DNA of 64,000 bases from Inquilinus sp052113205 (GTDB lineage: Bacteria; Pseudomonadota; Alphaproteobacteria; DSM-16000; Inquilinaceae). Location: the NCBI RefSeq assembly GCF_052113205.1, contig NZ_JBFRCU010000024.1, forward strand, positions 1 to 64,000, read 5' to 3'. The notes beneath the pieces are model-generated. The model was given only the letters and a program-made list of their open reading frames with translations. It ran no database searches and was not told the DNA's origin. Both the position numbers and the translations under genes were made by a program. Each line of letters opens with the position of its first letter. The first letter of the stretch is position 1. This document shows, piece after piece, positions 27,723 to 37,239 of this stretch.

Positions 27723-30086
27723 TCAGCGGCGGCGGCGGAAGCCGCCGCCGCCACCCTCGAACCGGCCGCCGCGGTCGTAGCTGTCCAGCCGCTGCTCGCC
27801 CAGGCCGCGCGCGCCGCGCTGGCCGTCGAGCCCGCGCAGCTCGTTGTTGTCGCGCTGCACCGGCTGCCAGCCGCTGGAATCGTGCTTCTGCCAGCCGTCA
27901 TCGTTGTGCTGGTAGACGTTGCCGTCATGGCCGGCATAGACGTTGCCGTTGTTCCAGGCCACGCCGGAATCGGTGCGGGGATTGGCCACGACCCCCTTGC
28001 TGTCGACCGAGCGGTCGCCGGTCCGGACATTGCCGGTGACGGTGGTCTGGGCGGCGCCGATCCGGCCCGTCTGCGCATTCACCCCGGCGACCTGGCGGCC
28101 GGCCTGATACTCGCCGGTGTCGACATTGCCGGTGATGCCGGCCCGGCCGGCGGCGGCGACGCCGGTCGAGGGGTTGGCGAAGGAGCCCTGCCGCCCCGCC
28201 GCATAGCCGCCGGTGTTCCAGTCGAACGCCCCGGCCCGGCCGGCCTGGCCATGGGCGCCGGTGTAGGGATTGAAGCCGGAGACGTGGCTGCCGCTCCAGC
28301 TCGTGTCGCTCCAGCCGTTCCAGCCGCTGGCATGGGTGACCGTGCCCTCGCCCCAGCGGCCGTAGACATTGACCTGATTGACGTCGACATGGCCCCAGTT
28401 GACGTAGTGGCCGTCATAGCCCCAATACGGGCCCCAATAGGGCGAGGCCGAGCCCCACAGCGCCCCGGCCGCGAAGCCGAAGGCGAAGCCCGTCGCCGTA
28501 CCCAGGCCGAAGCCGGCGCCATAGCCATAGGTCGCCGGATAGCCGTACCAGACATCGCCCGCGACATAGGCCGGGTAGACGTATCCGGTGCCGTAGACCA
28601 CAGTCCCGGCGGGGCTGACGACGACGCCGAGATAGCCCGGCGTGTAGCCGACCACCACCGCCTCCGGCGTCGCCGAATAGACTCGGACATAGGTGACGTA
28701 ATGCAGCGGTGACGCGGCCGGGATGGTGTAGATCACCGCCGGCACCGCATCGGCGACGCGCCACGGACCGGCGGGCACCAGGGCGACGAACCAGACGCCC
28801 TTCGACACGGCGTAGTAGTGCTCCGCATCGACCCGGATCACCGGCACCGGCGTATTGGCGGCATAAGCCAGCGGCGTGCCCGCGATCGGCCGGAACTCCG
28901 GCACGTCGCCGGCATAGGAGACCCTGAGGCTCGCCTCGCTGCGCGAGACCGTCGCGGTCTGCGGGATCGTGGCCGCGATCGCCGCCTCCTTCGCCTGCGG
29001 CGTGCCGGCAACGGAGACCAGCACATCGGCCTTCGGGTCATCAGGCGAAATTTTGGCGAAATCGGCCGGCAGCGAATCCGGCGGTACGAAGCTCCACGGC
29101 CCGTCCAGCCCGGTCGATCTGAACCAGCGGCCGGAGATCAGCACGTAAGTGCCGTTGCTGGACGGATCGACGAAGACGGCATGATCGGCATTGGTCATGG
29201 TCAGCAGGCCGACCCCGGCCACCGGCGCGATCTGCGGCGGCCCGCTGGTGACGACCAGCTCGGTCGGCTGGGTGACGACCAGGAGGGAGGGCGGCGTCGC
29301 CGGCGGCTTGCCGTCTTCCGGCAGCAGCGGGTCGGGCGCTGCGGACTGGGCGGCCGCCTTCGCCGCCGCCTGCAGCGCGGCCGAGGGCGCTGCCGTCACC
29401 ACCCAGGTGCCGCCCAGCGCCGACGCCGCGTACCAGGACCCGGCGGCCTGGACATGGAAGGTCGAGCCCTCCTGCAGGATCAGGGCACGGGCGTTCACCA
29501 CCCGCTGATAGCCGGCCGCCCCGTCCACCGGGCGCAGCACCGGATCGCCATCGATCGACACCAGCACGGTCGGTGTATTGGCGAAGACGATCCTCGGCGG
29601 GTCGTTCTGCACCGGCACCCCGGCCTGCTTCTTGATCTCCTGCTGCGCGGCGTAGCTGGTCTGCAGATGGTCGAGCGCCACGGTCATGCCGTCGGCCGGC
29701 AGCCGGGCCTGCAGCGCCTTCTGCAGCTCCGGCGCCTTGTCGGGCGCGGTCGGCACCTCGACCGCGTCGATGGTGATGTCGCGCAGCCGGACCAAACCGG
29801 CGGTCTTGTCGATATCGGTGTCGGCGCTGAACCGGGCAACCCCGTAGACCGGCTGGCCGTCCTTGGCGCCGATGGCGATGGCGGCCCGGCCGGAGAGGTG
29901 GTCGCCGCTCCAATCCTCGATCTGCGGCTGGTAGATCTCGACCCGCTGGTCACCCTGGTCGAAGTCCCGCGGCCAGGACAGCTGAGTGACGGCGTTCGGA
30001 GCGGCGGCATCCTGGGCCGGAGCCGGGATCGCGGCGAAGCTCAGGACCGCGGCCGTCACCGCCGTCATCAGCCAATATCGTGGCAT
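27723..30086 (-). CDS. Large exported protein, Gly/Tyr-rich C-terminal half, unknown function
   Basis: This 787-residue protein has a signal peptide (MPRYWLMTAVTAAVLSFAAI, cleaved near APAQDAA). The N-terminal half (about 30-480) has repeating segments of the type DPVLRPVDGAAGYQRVVNAR and SGRWFRSTGLDGPWSFVP. Each pairs a short beta strand with a W-x-x-A/S segment, as in cell-surface beta-repeat proteins. After about 480 come a Gly/Tyr/Trp-rich region (YWGPYWGYDGHYVNWGHVDV) and motifs of the form GNVDTGEYQAGRQVAG. The chain ends in GGGGGFRRRR. I recall that similar proteins have been labelled carbohydrate-binding, without proof. The ATG at 30086 has GGATGGAG upstream. A surface or periplasmic location is likely. 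Confidence 0.7.
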   Translation of the reverse strand: MPRYWLMTAVTAAVLSFAAIPAPAQDAAAPNAVTQLSWPRDFDQGDQRVEIYQPQIEDWSGDHLSGRAAIAIGAKDGQPVYGVARFSADTDIDKTAGLVRLRDITIDAVEVPTAPDKAPELQKALQARLPADGMTVALDHLQTSYAAQQEIKKQAGVPVQNDPPRIVFANTPTVLVSIDGDPVLRPVDGAAGYQRVVNARALILQEGSTFHVQAAGSWYAASALGGTWVVTAAPSAALQAAAKAAAQSAAPDPLLPEDGKPPATPPSLLVVTQPTELVVTSGPPQIAPVAGVGLLTMTNADHAVFVDPSSNGTYVLISGRWFRSTGLDGPWSFVPPDSLPADFAKISPDDPKADVLVSVAGTPQAKEAAIAATIPQTATVSRSEASLRVSYAGDVPEFRPIAGTPLAYAANTPVPVIRVDAEHYYAVSKGVWFVALVPAGPWRVADAVPAVIYTIPAASPLHYVTYVRVYSATPEAVVVGYTPGYLGVVVSPAGTVVYGTGYVYPAYVAGDVWYGYPATYGYGAGFGLGTATGFAFGFAAGALWGSASPYWGPYWGYDGHYVNWGHVDVNQVNVYGRWGEGTVTHASGWNGWSDTSWSGSHVSGFNPYTGAHGQAGRAGAFDWNTGGYAAGRQGSFANPSTGVAAAGRAGITGNVDTGEYQAGRQVAGVNAQTGRIGAAQTTVTGNVRTGDRSVDSKGVVANPRTDSGVAWNNGNVYAGHDGNVYQHNDDGWQKHDSSGWQPVQRDNNELRGLDGQRGARGLGEQRLDSYDRGGRFEGGGGGFRRRR

Positions 30087-30206
30087 GGCGCTCCATCCCA
30101 TTTGGTCGTTATGCGCCCGGACGGGCTGGTTCAAATCGAACTCGGATACGGTTCGAGTGTGACCGAACAGGGTGGGCGTCGCACCGATTTTCTATGCCCG
30201 GCAGTT

Positions 30207-30285
30207 CGTAGGTTGGGTTCGCCTTCGAACCCAACACCGTCCGGGCGGTTGGATGTTGGGTTCGCGAACGCGAACCCAACCTACG
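30207..30285. repeat. Dispersed palindromic repeat, family B, copy 1
   Basis: A 79-bp palindrome has outer arms CGTAGGTTGGGTTCGC and GCGAACCCAACCTACG (16 bp, perfect). Each arm carries an inner shorter inverted copy (GGGTTCG...CGAACCC), so the element can fold as two hairpins or one long one. It begins 8 bp beyond the stop of the SelA-like gene. A second copy is at 37147-37228. Confidence 0.92.
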
Positions 30286-30293
30286 GCGGATTA

Positions 30294-31505
30294 CTACCGC
30301 GGGAAGCGCAGCAGCGATTCCAGCCCCTTCTGCCCGCGCGCCAGCAGCCGGGCACGGGCGTCGCCCTGCGGCGGATCGCCCGCGGCGCCGCGCAGCACCG
30401 CCAGCAGCCGCTCCAACACCAGCTGCGCCTCGCCGTCATGCTGGTTGCAGGGATCGAGGTAGACGTAGTTGTGCTCGACCTCGTGGTCGCGGACGATCAC
30501 CGGCGGGTCGCCGGCGGCCAGCCGGTCGGCGACGTCCCAGGCGGCGAGGCCGGCCTTGGCCGGGTCGATCGTCACCTTGAGCCGGTCCAGCGGATTGTCG
30601 GTCGGGTCCGGCTCGATCACCGCGGTGACGCCGGGCAGCCCGGCCAGGCCCTCGTGCCACAGCTTCAGATGGCCGTCCTCGCGCGCCCGTGCCGCGGCGT
30701 GATCCCGCTTCTCCCAGGCATCGAGCGCGGCGATGGTGCCGACCACGCCCTCCTTGCCGACCTTCATGCCGCGGCCGATGCCCCGGTTCTGCAGGAAGGC
30801 AGCGCGCACCAGGTCCTCGCGCCCGGCGACGATGCCGGCGGTCGGGCCGCCCAGGAACTTGTGCGAGCTGTAGATCACGAGGTCCGCGCCCTTGGCCAGG
30901 AAGCCGGTCAGGTCGTATTCGGAAGCCGCGTCGACGATCACCGGCACGCCCTTGGCCCGGCAGATCGCGGCGAACTCCTCGAGCGGGATCTGGCCGTACT
31001 GCACGACATGGTGCGAGACGACATAGAGCGCCGCCGCCGTGCGCTCGGTGATGGCGCCGTCCAGCTGGTAGCCCGCGGCCGCGGTGGCGGTGCCCACCGG
31101 CACCACCTTCGCGCCGGCCAGCCGCACCGCCTGGTCGACCGGGGCGCCGTAGCTGACCATGTGCCCGACCTGCAGCAGCACCTCCGTCTTCGGCAAGCCG
31201 GCCGTGTCCGGCAGCCGCTCGATCGCCAGCAGGTCGTCGCCGGTCATGGCGCCGGCCACGGCCAGGCTGATCCCGGCCGAGGCCGAGGCGGTGACGAAGC
31301 CGGCCTCGGTGGCGCAGGATCTGGCGATCCGGGCGCTGGCCTTGCGCTGCAGATCGGTGATCTCGACGAATTGCGGCAGGATCTCGGCGACGGCCTGCAC
31401 CGCCTCCGGCACCACGATCGAGGCGCCCAGCGAGGTCATGGTGCCGGAGACGTTGATCACCGGGCGCAGGCCCAGGCGGCGGCGGATATCCTCGTTCGAC
31501 TTCAT
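30294..31505 (-). CDS. SelA-like (DgaE-type) PLP-dependent enzyme
   Basis: This 403-residue fold-type I PLP enzyme belongs to the selenocysteine-synthase-like group that includes D-glucosaminate-6-phosphate ammonia-lyase (DgaE). RPVINVSGTMTSLGAS is the family start. ATEAGFVTASASAGISLAVA forms the phosphate cup, Asp-192 in VIVDAASEYDL pairs with the PLP ring nitrogen, and K216 in YSSHKFLGGPTAG is the Schiff-base lysine. It is not SelA itself: no selenoprotein genes are nearby. It lies in the same run as the COG3964 amidohydrolase, the RidA protein and a peptide-type transporter. In Enterococcus, as I recall, a similar enzyme neighbours a COG3964 protein. Deamination or elimination on a deacylated product is the best guess. 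The ATG at 31505 follows GGGGAAG. Confidence 0.82.
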   Translation of the reverse strand: MKSNEDIRRRLGLRPVINVSGTMTSLGASIVVPEAVQAVAEILPQFVEITDLQRKASARIARSCATEAGFVTASASAGISLAVAGAMTGDDLLAIERLPDTAGLPKTEVLLQVGHMVSYGAPVDQAVRLAGAKVVPVGTATAAAGYQLDGAITERTAAALYVVSHHVVQYGQIPLEEFAAICRAKGVPVIVDAASEYDLTGFLAKGADLVIYSSHKFLGGPTAGIVAGREDLVRAAFLQNRGIGRGMKVGKEGVVGTIAALDAWEKRDHAAARAREDGHLKLWHEGLAGLPGVTAVIEPDPTDNPLDRLKVTIDPAKAGLAAWDVADRLAAGDPPVIVRDHEVEHNYVYLDPCNQHDGEAQLVLERLLAVLRGAAGDPPQGDARARLLARGQKGLESLLRFPR

Positions 31506-31559
31506 TTGCTTCCCCGTACCGGCAGGCGGAAGAGATGCTTCCCAGCACCTCCCCCATGC

Positions 31560-31637
31560 TGTCATTGCCGGGCTTGACCCGGCAATCCAGAGGGTCTCGA
31601 CATCCTCTGGATGCCCGGGTCAAGCCCGGGCATGACA
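31560..31637. repeat. Palindromic repeat, family C
   Basis: A 78-bp element is bounded by TGTCAT/ATGACA. The left part TTGCCGGGCTTGACCCGGCAA and the right part GCCCGGGTCAAGCCCGGGC are each hairpins, and they also pair with each other. It sits between the ridA-like gene and the SelA-like gene, in the middle of their operon. Only this copy is seen in the window. Confidence 0.88.
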
Positions 31638-31666
31638 ATTAAAAACAAGGCAAAGCGTGCCCTTGA

Positions 31667-32134
31667 TCACCGGGCAAACTCGACGACGGCTTCGATCTCG
31701 ACGGTGATCTGGCGCGGCAGCGATCCCATGCCGACGGCGGAGCGGGCATGGCGCCCGATTTCCGGCCCGAACAGCTCGACGAACAGGTCGGAGCAGCCGT
31801 TGATCACCTCGGGATGATGCTCGAATTCCGGGACGGCGTTGACCATGCCGAGCAGCTTGACGATGCCGGTGATGCGGTCGAGGTCGCCCAGCGCCTCCTG
31901 CATCACCGCGATCAGGTTGATCCCGGTCAGCCGGGCATGGCGATAGGCGGCCTCGCGGTCGACGGTGGCGCCGACCTTGCCGCGATGCAGGGTGCCGTCG
32001 GCCTCCAGCGGCCCCTGCCCCGACAGGAACAGGAGCTGGCCGGAGATCCGGTGGGTCTCGAAATTCGCGACCGGCGGCGGCGCCTTGGGCAGCGTGATGC
32101 CGAGCGCGGCAAGGCGGTCGTAGACGTTGGGCAT
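31667..32134 (-). CDS. RidA/YjgF family protein
   Basis: This 155-residue protein is of the RidA superfamily, whose best-known members hydrolyse reactive 2-aminoacrylate and other enamine or imine intermediates released by PLP enzymes. Segments HRISGQLLFLSGQGPLEADG, REAAYRHARLTGINLIAVMQ and ARSAVGMGSLPRQITVEIEA match the family. The arginine in GMGSLPRQ... is shifted relative to the classic catalytic Arg of RidA, so it may belong to an RidA subgroup with a different job. It overlaps the end of the DppF-like ATPase gene by a few bases and precedes the SelA-like gene, which fits a clean-up role for that enzyme's enamine product. Confidence 0.88.
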   Translation of the reverse strand: MPNVYDRLAALGITLPKAPPPVANFETHRISGQLLFLSGQGPLEADGTLHRGKVGATVDREAAYRHARLTGINLIAVMQEALGDLDRITGIVKLLGMVNAVPEFEHHPEVINGCSDLFVELFGPEIGRHARSAVGMGSLPRQITVEIEAVVEFAR

Positions 32135-32136
32135 GG

Positions 32137-33146
<1,010 letters not shown>

Positions 33147-33150
<4 letters not shown>

Positions 33151-34160
33151 AGCAGGTCGGTCCTCCGGCAGCGGGAGCGGTGGCCGGCCTGCACCGCAGC
33201 GAGGTCCGGCACCGTGGCCTCGCAGGCATTCTCGCTGAAGGGGCAGCGCGGCGCGAAGGCGCAGCCGGGCGGCAGGGCCATGACGCTGGGCACCGTGCCC
33301 GGGATCGGCTGCAGCCGGGCGTCGTCATGCAAGCCGCCGGTGCGGGCGTTCGGGATGCAGGACAACAGGCCGCTGGTGTAGGGGTGGCGCGGCCGGTCGA
33401 ACAGGTCGAGCACCGGCGCCTCCTCCACCACCCGTCCGGCATACATCACGGCGACGCGGTGCGCGATCTCGGCCACCACGCCCATATTGTGGGTGACGAA
33501 CAGGATCGACATGCCGATCTCGGCCTGCAGCCGGCGCAGCAGGTCCAGGATCTGGGCCTGGATGGTGACGTCCAGCGCCGTCGTCGGCTCGTCCGCGATC
33601 AGCATCGACGGGTTGCAGGACAGGGCCAGCGCGATCATCACCCGCTGACGCATCCCGCCCGACATCTGGTGCGGATAGTCGTTCAGCCGCGACGCCGCCG
33701 CCGGGATCTCGACCAGATCCAGCATCTCCCGGGCGCGCGCCATCGCCCTCGCCCGGCCGGTGCCCTGATGCAGTTGCACCGCCTCGGCGATCTGGTCGCC
33801 GATGGTGAACAGCGGGTTCAGGCTGGTCATCGGCTCCTGGAAGATCATCGCGATCTCGGCACCGCGCAGCTTGCGCAGCAGCGACTGGGATGCGTGCGTC
33901 AGATCGTGCGTCGTGCCCTTGCTATCGCGGAAGCGGATGGCGCCGCTCTCGATCCGCCCCGCCGGCTTGGGCAGCAGCCCCATGATCGACAGGCTGGTGA
34001 CCGACTTGCCGGAACCGCTTTCGCCGACGATCGCCAGCGTCTCACCGCGCGCCAGGTCGAAGGTCACGCCGTCGACCGATTTGGCGATGCCGTCCCGGCT
34101 GTGGAACCAAGTCCGCAGATCCTCGACCGCCAGAACGATGTCGCGGCTGGACGCACTCAT
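33147..34160 (-). CDS. Peptide-type ABC transporter ATPase (DppD/OppD-like)
   Basis: The second ATPase of the pair has 337 residues. It shows Walker A GESGSGKSVTSLS, Q-loop MIFQEPMTSLNPLFTIGDQI, signature MSGGMRQRVMIALAL and Walker B MLIADEPTTALDVT. The extension HPYTSGLLSCIPNA is followed by GCAFAPRCPFSENAC, the cysteine cluster that in some DppD proteins holds an iron-sulfur centre. The start is ATG 34160, overlapping the end of the COG3964 amidohydrolase gene. That an amidohydrolase gene is wedged between the permease and ATPase genes is unusual and ties the hydrolase to the transported compound. Confidence 0.93.
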
Positions 34161-35326
34161 CCGTGCACTGCCGGATCGAACAGCCGGGCCGCCTTGACCG
34201 ACTTCGTGCCCAGCACGGCATGGCGCGGCGTGAACAGCTGGTCGAGCGTGGCGCTGTCGCCGGAGGAATCCGGCAGTGTCACCGACGCATCCTCCAGCCC
34301 GAAGACGGTGAGATCCGCCTCGGCCCCGACCCGCAGATTGCCTTCGGCCGGCAGCCCGACCACGGAGCGCGGGCGGGTGCTGGCGGCGGCGACCACCTCG
34401 GCGAAGGGCATGCCGACGGCCAGCAGCTTCGACATGGTGGTCGCCATGTCCCAGACCGGGCCTTCGATCGAGCGCAGATGCAGATCGGTGGAGATCGAGA
34501 ACGGATGCAGCCCGCGCTCGATCCCGGCCCGCGCCACCTTGAAGGAGAAGGAGGCGCCGCCATGCCCGACATCGAGCCGCACCCCGGCCGCCGCCACCTG
34601 CTTGGCGATGCCGAACAGCTCCTCATCCTCCAGGATGTTGCCGCCCGGCTTGCCGTGGAAGCAATGCGTGAGGACGTCGCCGGGGGTCAGCACCGCCAGC
34701 ACCTCCTCCAGCAGCGGCGGCGGCTCGCCGACATGGACCATCAGCGGCAGCTTGGCGATCTTCGCCACCTTTTTGGCGATCTTCACCGGGGTGATGCCCC
34801 AGGCGCCGGTCACGGTGCTGCAGGCCCGGCACTTGATGCCGCGGATGATGTCGCGGTTGGCCTCGATCACGGCCAGCGTGCGAGTGATGTCGATCGAGCG
34901 CTGGTCGATCAGCTCGCTGACCCGGTTGCAGGCGACCAGGCCGATCGAGCCGATGTTGAGGAAGGCGACCACCCGCTCCGCCGCCGGCTCGGCGATGAAC
35001 TCGCGGAAGCCGACGAAGTTGCCCTCCCCGGCCGATCCGGCGTCGACGATGGTGGTGACGCCATGCGCCAGCCCGCCCTGGGACGGGCGGATCGAGATGT
35101 CGGTGCCGCCGTGATAGACATGGGCGTGCAGATCGGCCCAGCCGGGCGACACCCAGCCGTCCCGGCCGTCGACGATCTCGGCCCCAGCGGGGGCGTCGAT
35201 CCCCTGCCCCGCCCCATTTTCTTTCAGGGCGGCAACGCGGCCATCGGCGATCAGGACGTCGATCGGGGTGTCACCGGAGTGATCGGGGAAGCCGACCGGG
35301 CGGGCGGCACGGATCAGGACGGGCAT
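34157..35326 (-). CDS. COG3964-type amidohydrolase-superfamily metallohydrolase
   Basis: This 389-residue enzyme of the amidohydrolase superfamily is of the kind often misnamed dihydroorotase. The binuclear metal site is complete: H67 and H69 in DLHAHVYHGG, K165 in IRGIKCRACS as the carbamylated bridge, H198 in PLMVHVGEPP, H221 in VLTHCFHG and D281 in SISTDLHLRS. Characterised COG3964 members, as I recall, hydrolyse acetylated (R)-2-hydroxy acids such as acetyl-mandelate, so a deacylase role is likely. The gene overlaps the permease gene by TGATG and the DppD-like gene by 4 bp. It probably removes an acyl group after import. Confidence 0.85.
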   Translation of the reverse strand: MPVLIRAARPVGFPDHSGDTPIDVLIADGRVAALKENGAGQGIDAPAGAEIVDGRDGWVSPGWADLHAHVYHGGTDISIRPSQGGLAHGVTTIVDAGSAGEGNFVGFREFIAEPAAERVVAFLNIGSIGLVACNRVSELIDQRSIDITRTLAVIEANRDIIRGIKCRACSTVTGAWGITPVKIAKKVAKIAKLPLMVHVGEPPPLLEEVLAVLTPGDVLTHCFHGKPGGNILEDEELFGIAKQVAAAGVRLDVGHGGASFSFKVARAGIERGLHPFSISTDLHLRSIEGPVWDMATTMSKLLAVGMPFAEVVAAASTRPRSVVGLPAEGNLRVGAEADLTVFGLEDASVTLPDSSGDSATLDQLFTPRHAVLGTKSVKAARLFDPAVHG

Positions 35327-36195
35327 CACAGTTCCTTGCGCAGGCGGGGGTCGAGGATGTCGCGCAGGCCGTCGCCGACCATCTGCAGCGACACCACCGA
35401 CAGCACGATGGCGAGGCCGGGGAAGACCATCATCCAGTCGGCCGAGCCCATATATTGCTGGCCGGAATTGATCATGGTCCCCCAGGTGGGGATTTCGGGC
35501 GAGACGCCGACGCCGAGGAAGGACAGGCCGGCCTCGGCCAGGATGGCATAGGCGAAGATGAAGGTGCCCTGCACCAGGATCGGCGACCACAGGTTGCGCA
35601 GGACATGGGCGGTGACGATCCGCCAGGTCGAGACGCCCAGCGCCCGCGCCGCCTCGACGAAGGGCAGCTCGCGGATCACCAGGGTCGAGGCGCGGACGAT
35701 GCGGGCCAGGCGCGGCGTGTAGACGATGCCGAGCGCCAGGATGACGTTGACCAGCGACGGCCCCAGCGCCGCGACCAGCGAGATCGCCAGCAGGATGTCC
35801 GGGAAGGCCATCATGGCGTCGATCACCCGGGCCACCACCTTGTCGGCCGGCCGGAAGAAGCCGGCGACGAGGCCGAGCACGATGCCCAGCACCGAGGACA
35901 GGATCACCACGGCGAAGCCGACGAACAGCGACAGCCGGCCGCCATAGACGGCGCGGGTGAAGACGTCGCGCCCGAACTCGTCGGTGCCGAACCAATGCGC
36001 CGCGCTGGGCGGCTTCAGCCGGTTCACGATCGACAGCTTCTGCGGCGCGTAGCCGGTGATGTAGGGCGCGAAGGCTGCGGCCAGGACCAGCACCACCAGG
36101 ATGATCAGGCCGATCATCGCGGTCTTGCGGCGGACCAGAAGGCGGGCGAGCTTCATGCGCTCGCCGGCGACCGAGATGGAGGCGGTGGCGGCCAT
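35326..36195 (-). CDS. Peptide-type ABC transporter permease (DppC-like)
   Basis: This 289-residue permease has an N-terminal OppC-like extension with one span (TAMIGLIILVVLVLAAAF). HWFGTDEFGRDVFTRAVYG follows, the hallmark of DppC-type proteins. The channel domain contains the EAA loop LPFVEAARALGVSTWRIVTA. The closing DGLRDILDPRLRKEL is also characteristic. It shares a TGATG junction with the DppB-like gene upstream and with the amidohydrolase gene downstream, so all are translated together. Confidence 0.94.
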   Translation of the reverse strand: MAATASISVAGERMKLARLLVRRKTAMIGLIILVVLVLAAAFAPYITGYAPQKLSIVNRLKPPSAAHWFGTDEFGRDVFTRAVYGGRLSLFVGFAVVILSSVLGIVLGLVAGFFRPADKVVARVIDAMMAFPDILLAISLVAALGPSLVNVILALGIVYTPRLARIVRASTLVIRELPFVEAARALGVSTWRIVTAHVLRNLWSPILVQGTFIFAYAILAEAGLSFLGVGVSPEIPTWGTMINSGQQYMGSADWMMVFPGLAIVLSVVSLQMVGDGLRDILDPRLRKEL

Positions 36196-37136
36196 CAGGT
36201 GCGCACCCTGGGATCGACGAAGAGATAGAGCAGGTCGATGACGAGGTTGATCAGCACGTACAGCGCTGCGATCATCAGCAGCGCGCCCTGGATCACCGGA
36301 TAGTCGCGCCGCAGCACGCCGTTGACCACGAGGTTGCCGACCCCCGGCAGGCCGAACACCGTCTCGGTCACCACTGCGCCGGAGACCAGCAGCGCCGTGG
36401 TCAGACCGATCACGGTCAGGATCGGGATCAGCGCGTTCTTCAGCGCATGCTTCAGCACCACGCGCCACTCCGGCAGGCCCTTGGCCCGGGCGGTGCGGAC
36501 GTAGTCGTCGTTCAGCACGTCCAGCATGCTGGCCCGGGTGAAGCGGGTGATCAGGGCGGAGTTGACCAGGCCGAGCACGATCGCCGGCAGCACCAGATGG
36601 GTCATGCGGTCGAGGAAACTGGCGCCCGGCCCGCCATAGCCGGCCACGGGGAACCAGCCGAGCTTGACCGAGAAGATCTGCATCAGGATCAGGCCCAGCC
36701 AGAAGCTGGGAATGCTGGCGGTGAGCATCGACACGGTCAGCACCGACTGGTCCAGCAGCGAGCCGCGCCAGACGGCGGAGGCGATGCCGACCGGCAGGGC
36801 GATGGCGACCGCGATCAGCATCGACAGCAGGGTCAGCATCAGCGTCGGCTCGGCCCGGTCGCCGATCGCCTCCAGCACCGGCTGGTTCAGGAAGATCGAC
36901 TGGCCGAGGTCGCCGACCGCGATCTGGCCGAGCCAGGTGACGTATTGCACCGGCAGCGGCTGGTCGAGGCCCAGCTTGGCCCGCAGCTCGACGATGTCCG
37001 ACGGCTGGGCGTCCGGCCCCAGCATCACCGCCGCGGGATCGCCCGGCGTCACCCGGATGATGACGAAGACGACCGTCGCCACGATGAACATCACCGCGAC
37101 CATGCCGATCAGGCGATTGACGATGTAGGAGAGCAT
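36195..37136 (-). CDS. Peptide-type ABC transporter permease (DppB-like)
   Basis: This 313-residue permease starts MLSYIVNRLIGMVAVMFIVA and carries VIRVTPGDPAAVMLGPDAQP, a DppB/GsiC signature. Six membrane spans are predicted. The EAA loop YVRTARAKGLPEWRVVLKHA is present, and the C-terminus LYLFVDPRVRT is typical. It follows the binding-protein gene after 103 bp that hold a long palindrome (37147-37228), and it overlaps the DppC-like gene by 1 base. Confidence 0.94.
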   Translation of the reverse strand: MLSYIVNRLIGMVAVMFIVATVVFVIIRVTPGDPAAVMLGPDAQPSDIVELRAKLGLDQPLPVQYVTWLGQIAVGDLGQSIFLNQPVLEAIGDRAEPTLMLTLLSMLIAVAIALPVGIASAVWRGSLLDQSVLTVSMLTASIPSFWLGLILMQIFSVKLGWFPVAGYGGPGASFLDRMTHLVLPAIVLGLVNSALITRFTRASMLDVLNDDYVRTARAKGLPEWRVVLKHALKNALIPILTVIGLTTALLVSGAVVTETVFGLPGVGNLVVNGVLRRDYPVIQGALLMIAALYVLINLVIDLLYLFVDPRVRT

Positions 37137-37146
37137 GGCGGTCAGT

Positions 37147-37228
37147 CGTAGGTTGGGTTCGCGACAGCGAACCCAACACGGGGCGGGGCGGCGGGATGTT
37201 GGGTTCGCGAGGGCGAACCCAACCTACG
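37147..37228. repeat. Dispersed palindromic repeat, family B, copy 2
   Basis: Same 16-bp arms as the copy at 30207 (CGTAGGTTGGGTTCGC/GCGAACCCAACCTACG). It lies between the binding-protein gene and the first permease gene. Such stem-loops after a binding-protein gene commonly protect its 3' end or thin out read-through, raising the binding protein relative to the membrane parts. Confidence 0.92.
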
Positions 37229-37239
37229 GGGCGCCTTGG

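Noticed and set aside
30294..31505. SelA (selenocysteine synthase)
   Set aside because: No SelB, SelC or selenoprotein gene is near, and the context is catabolic; DgaE-like is the better label.
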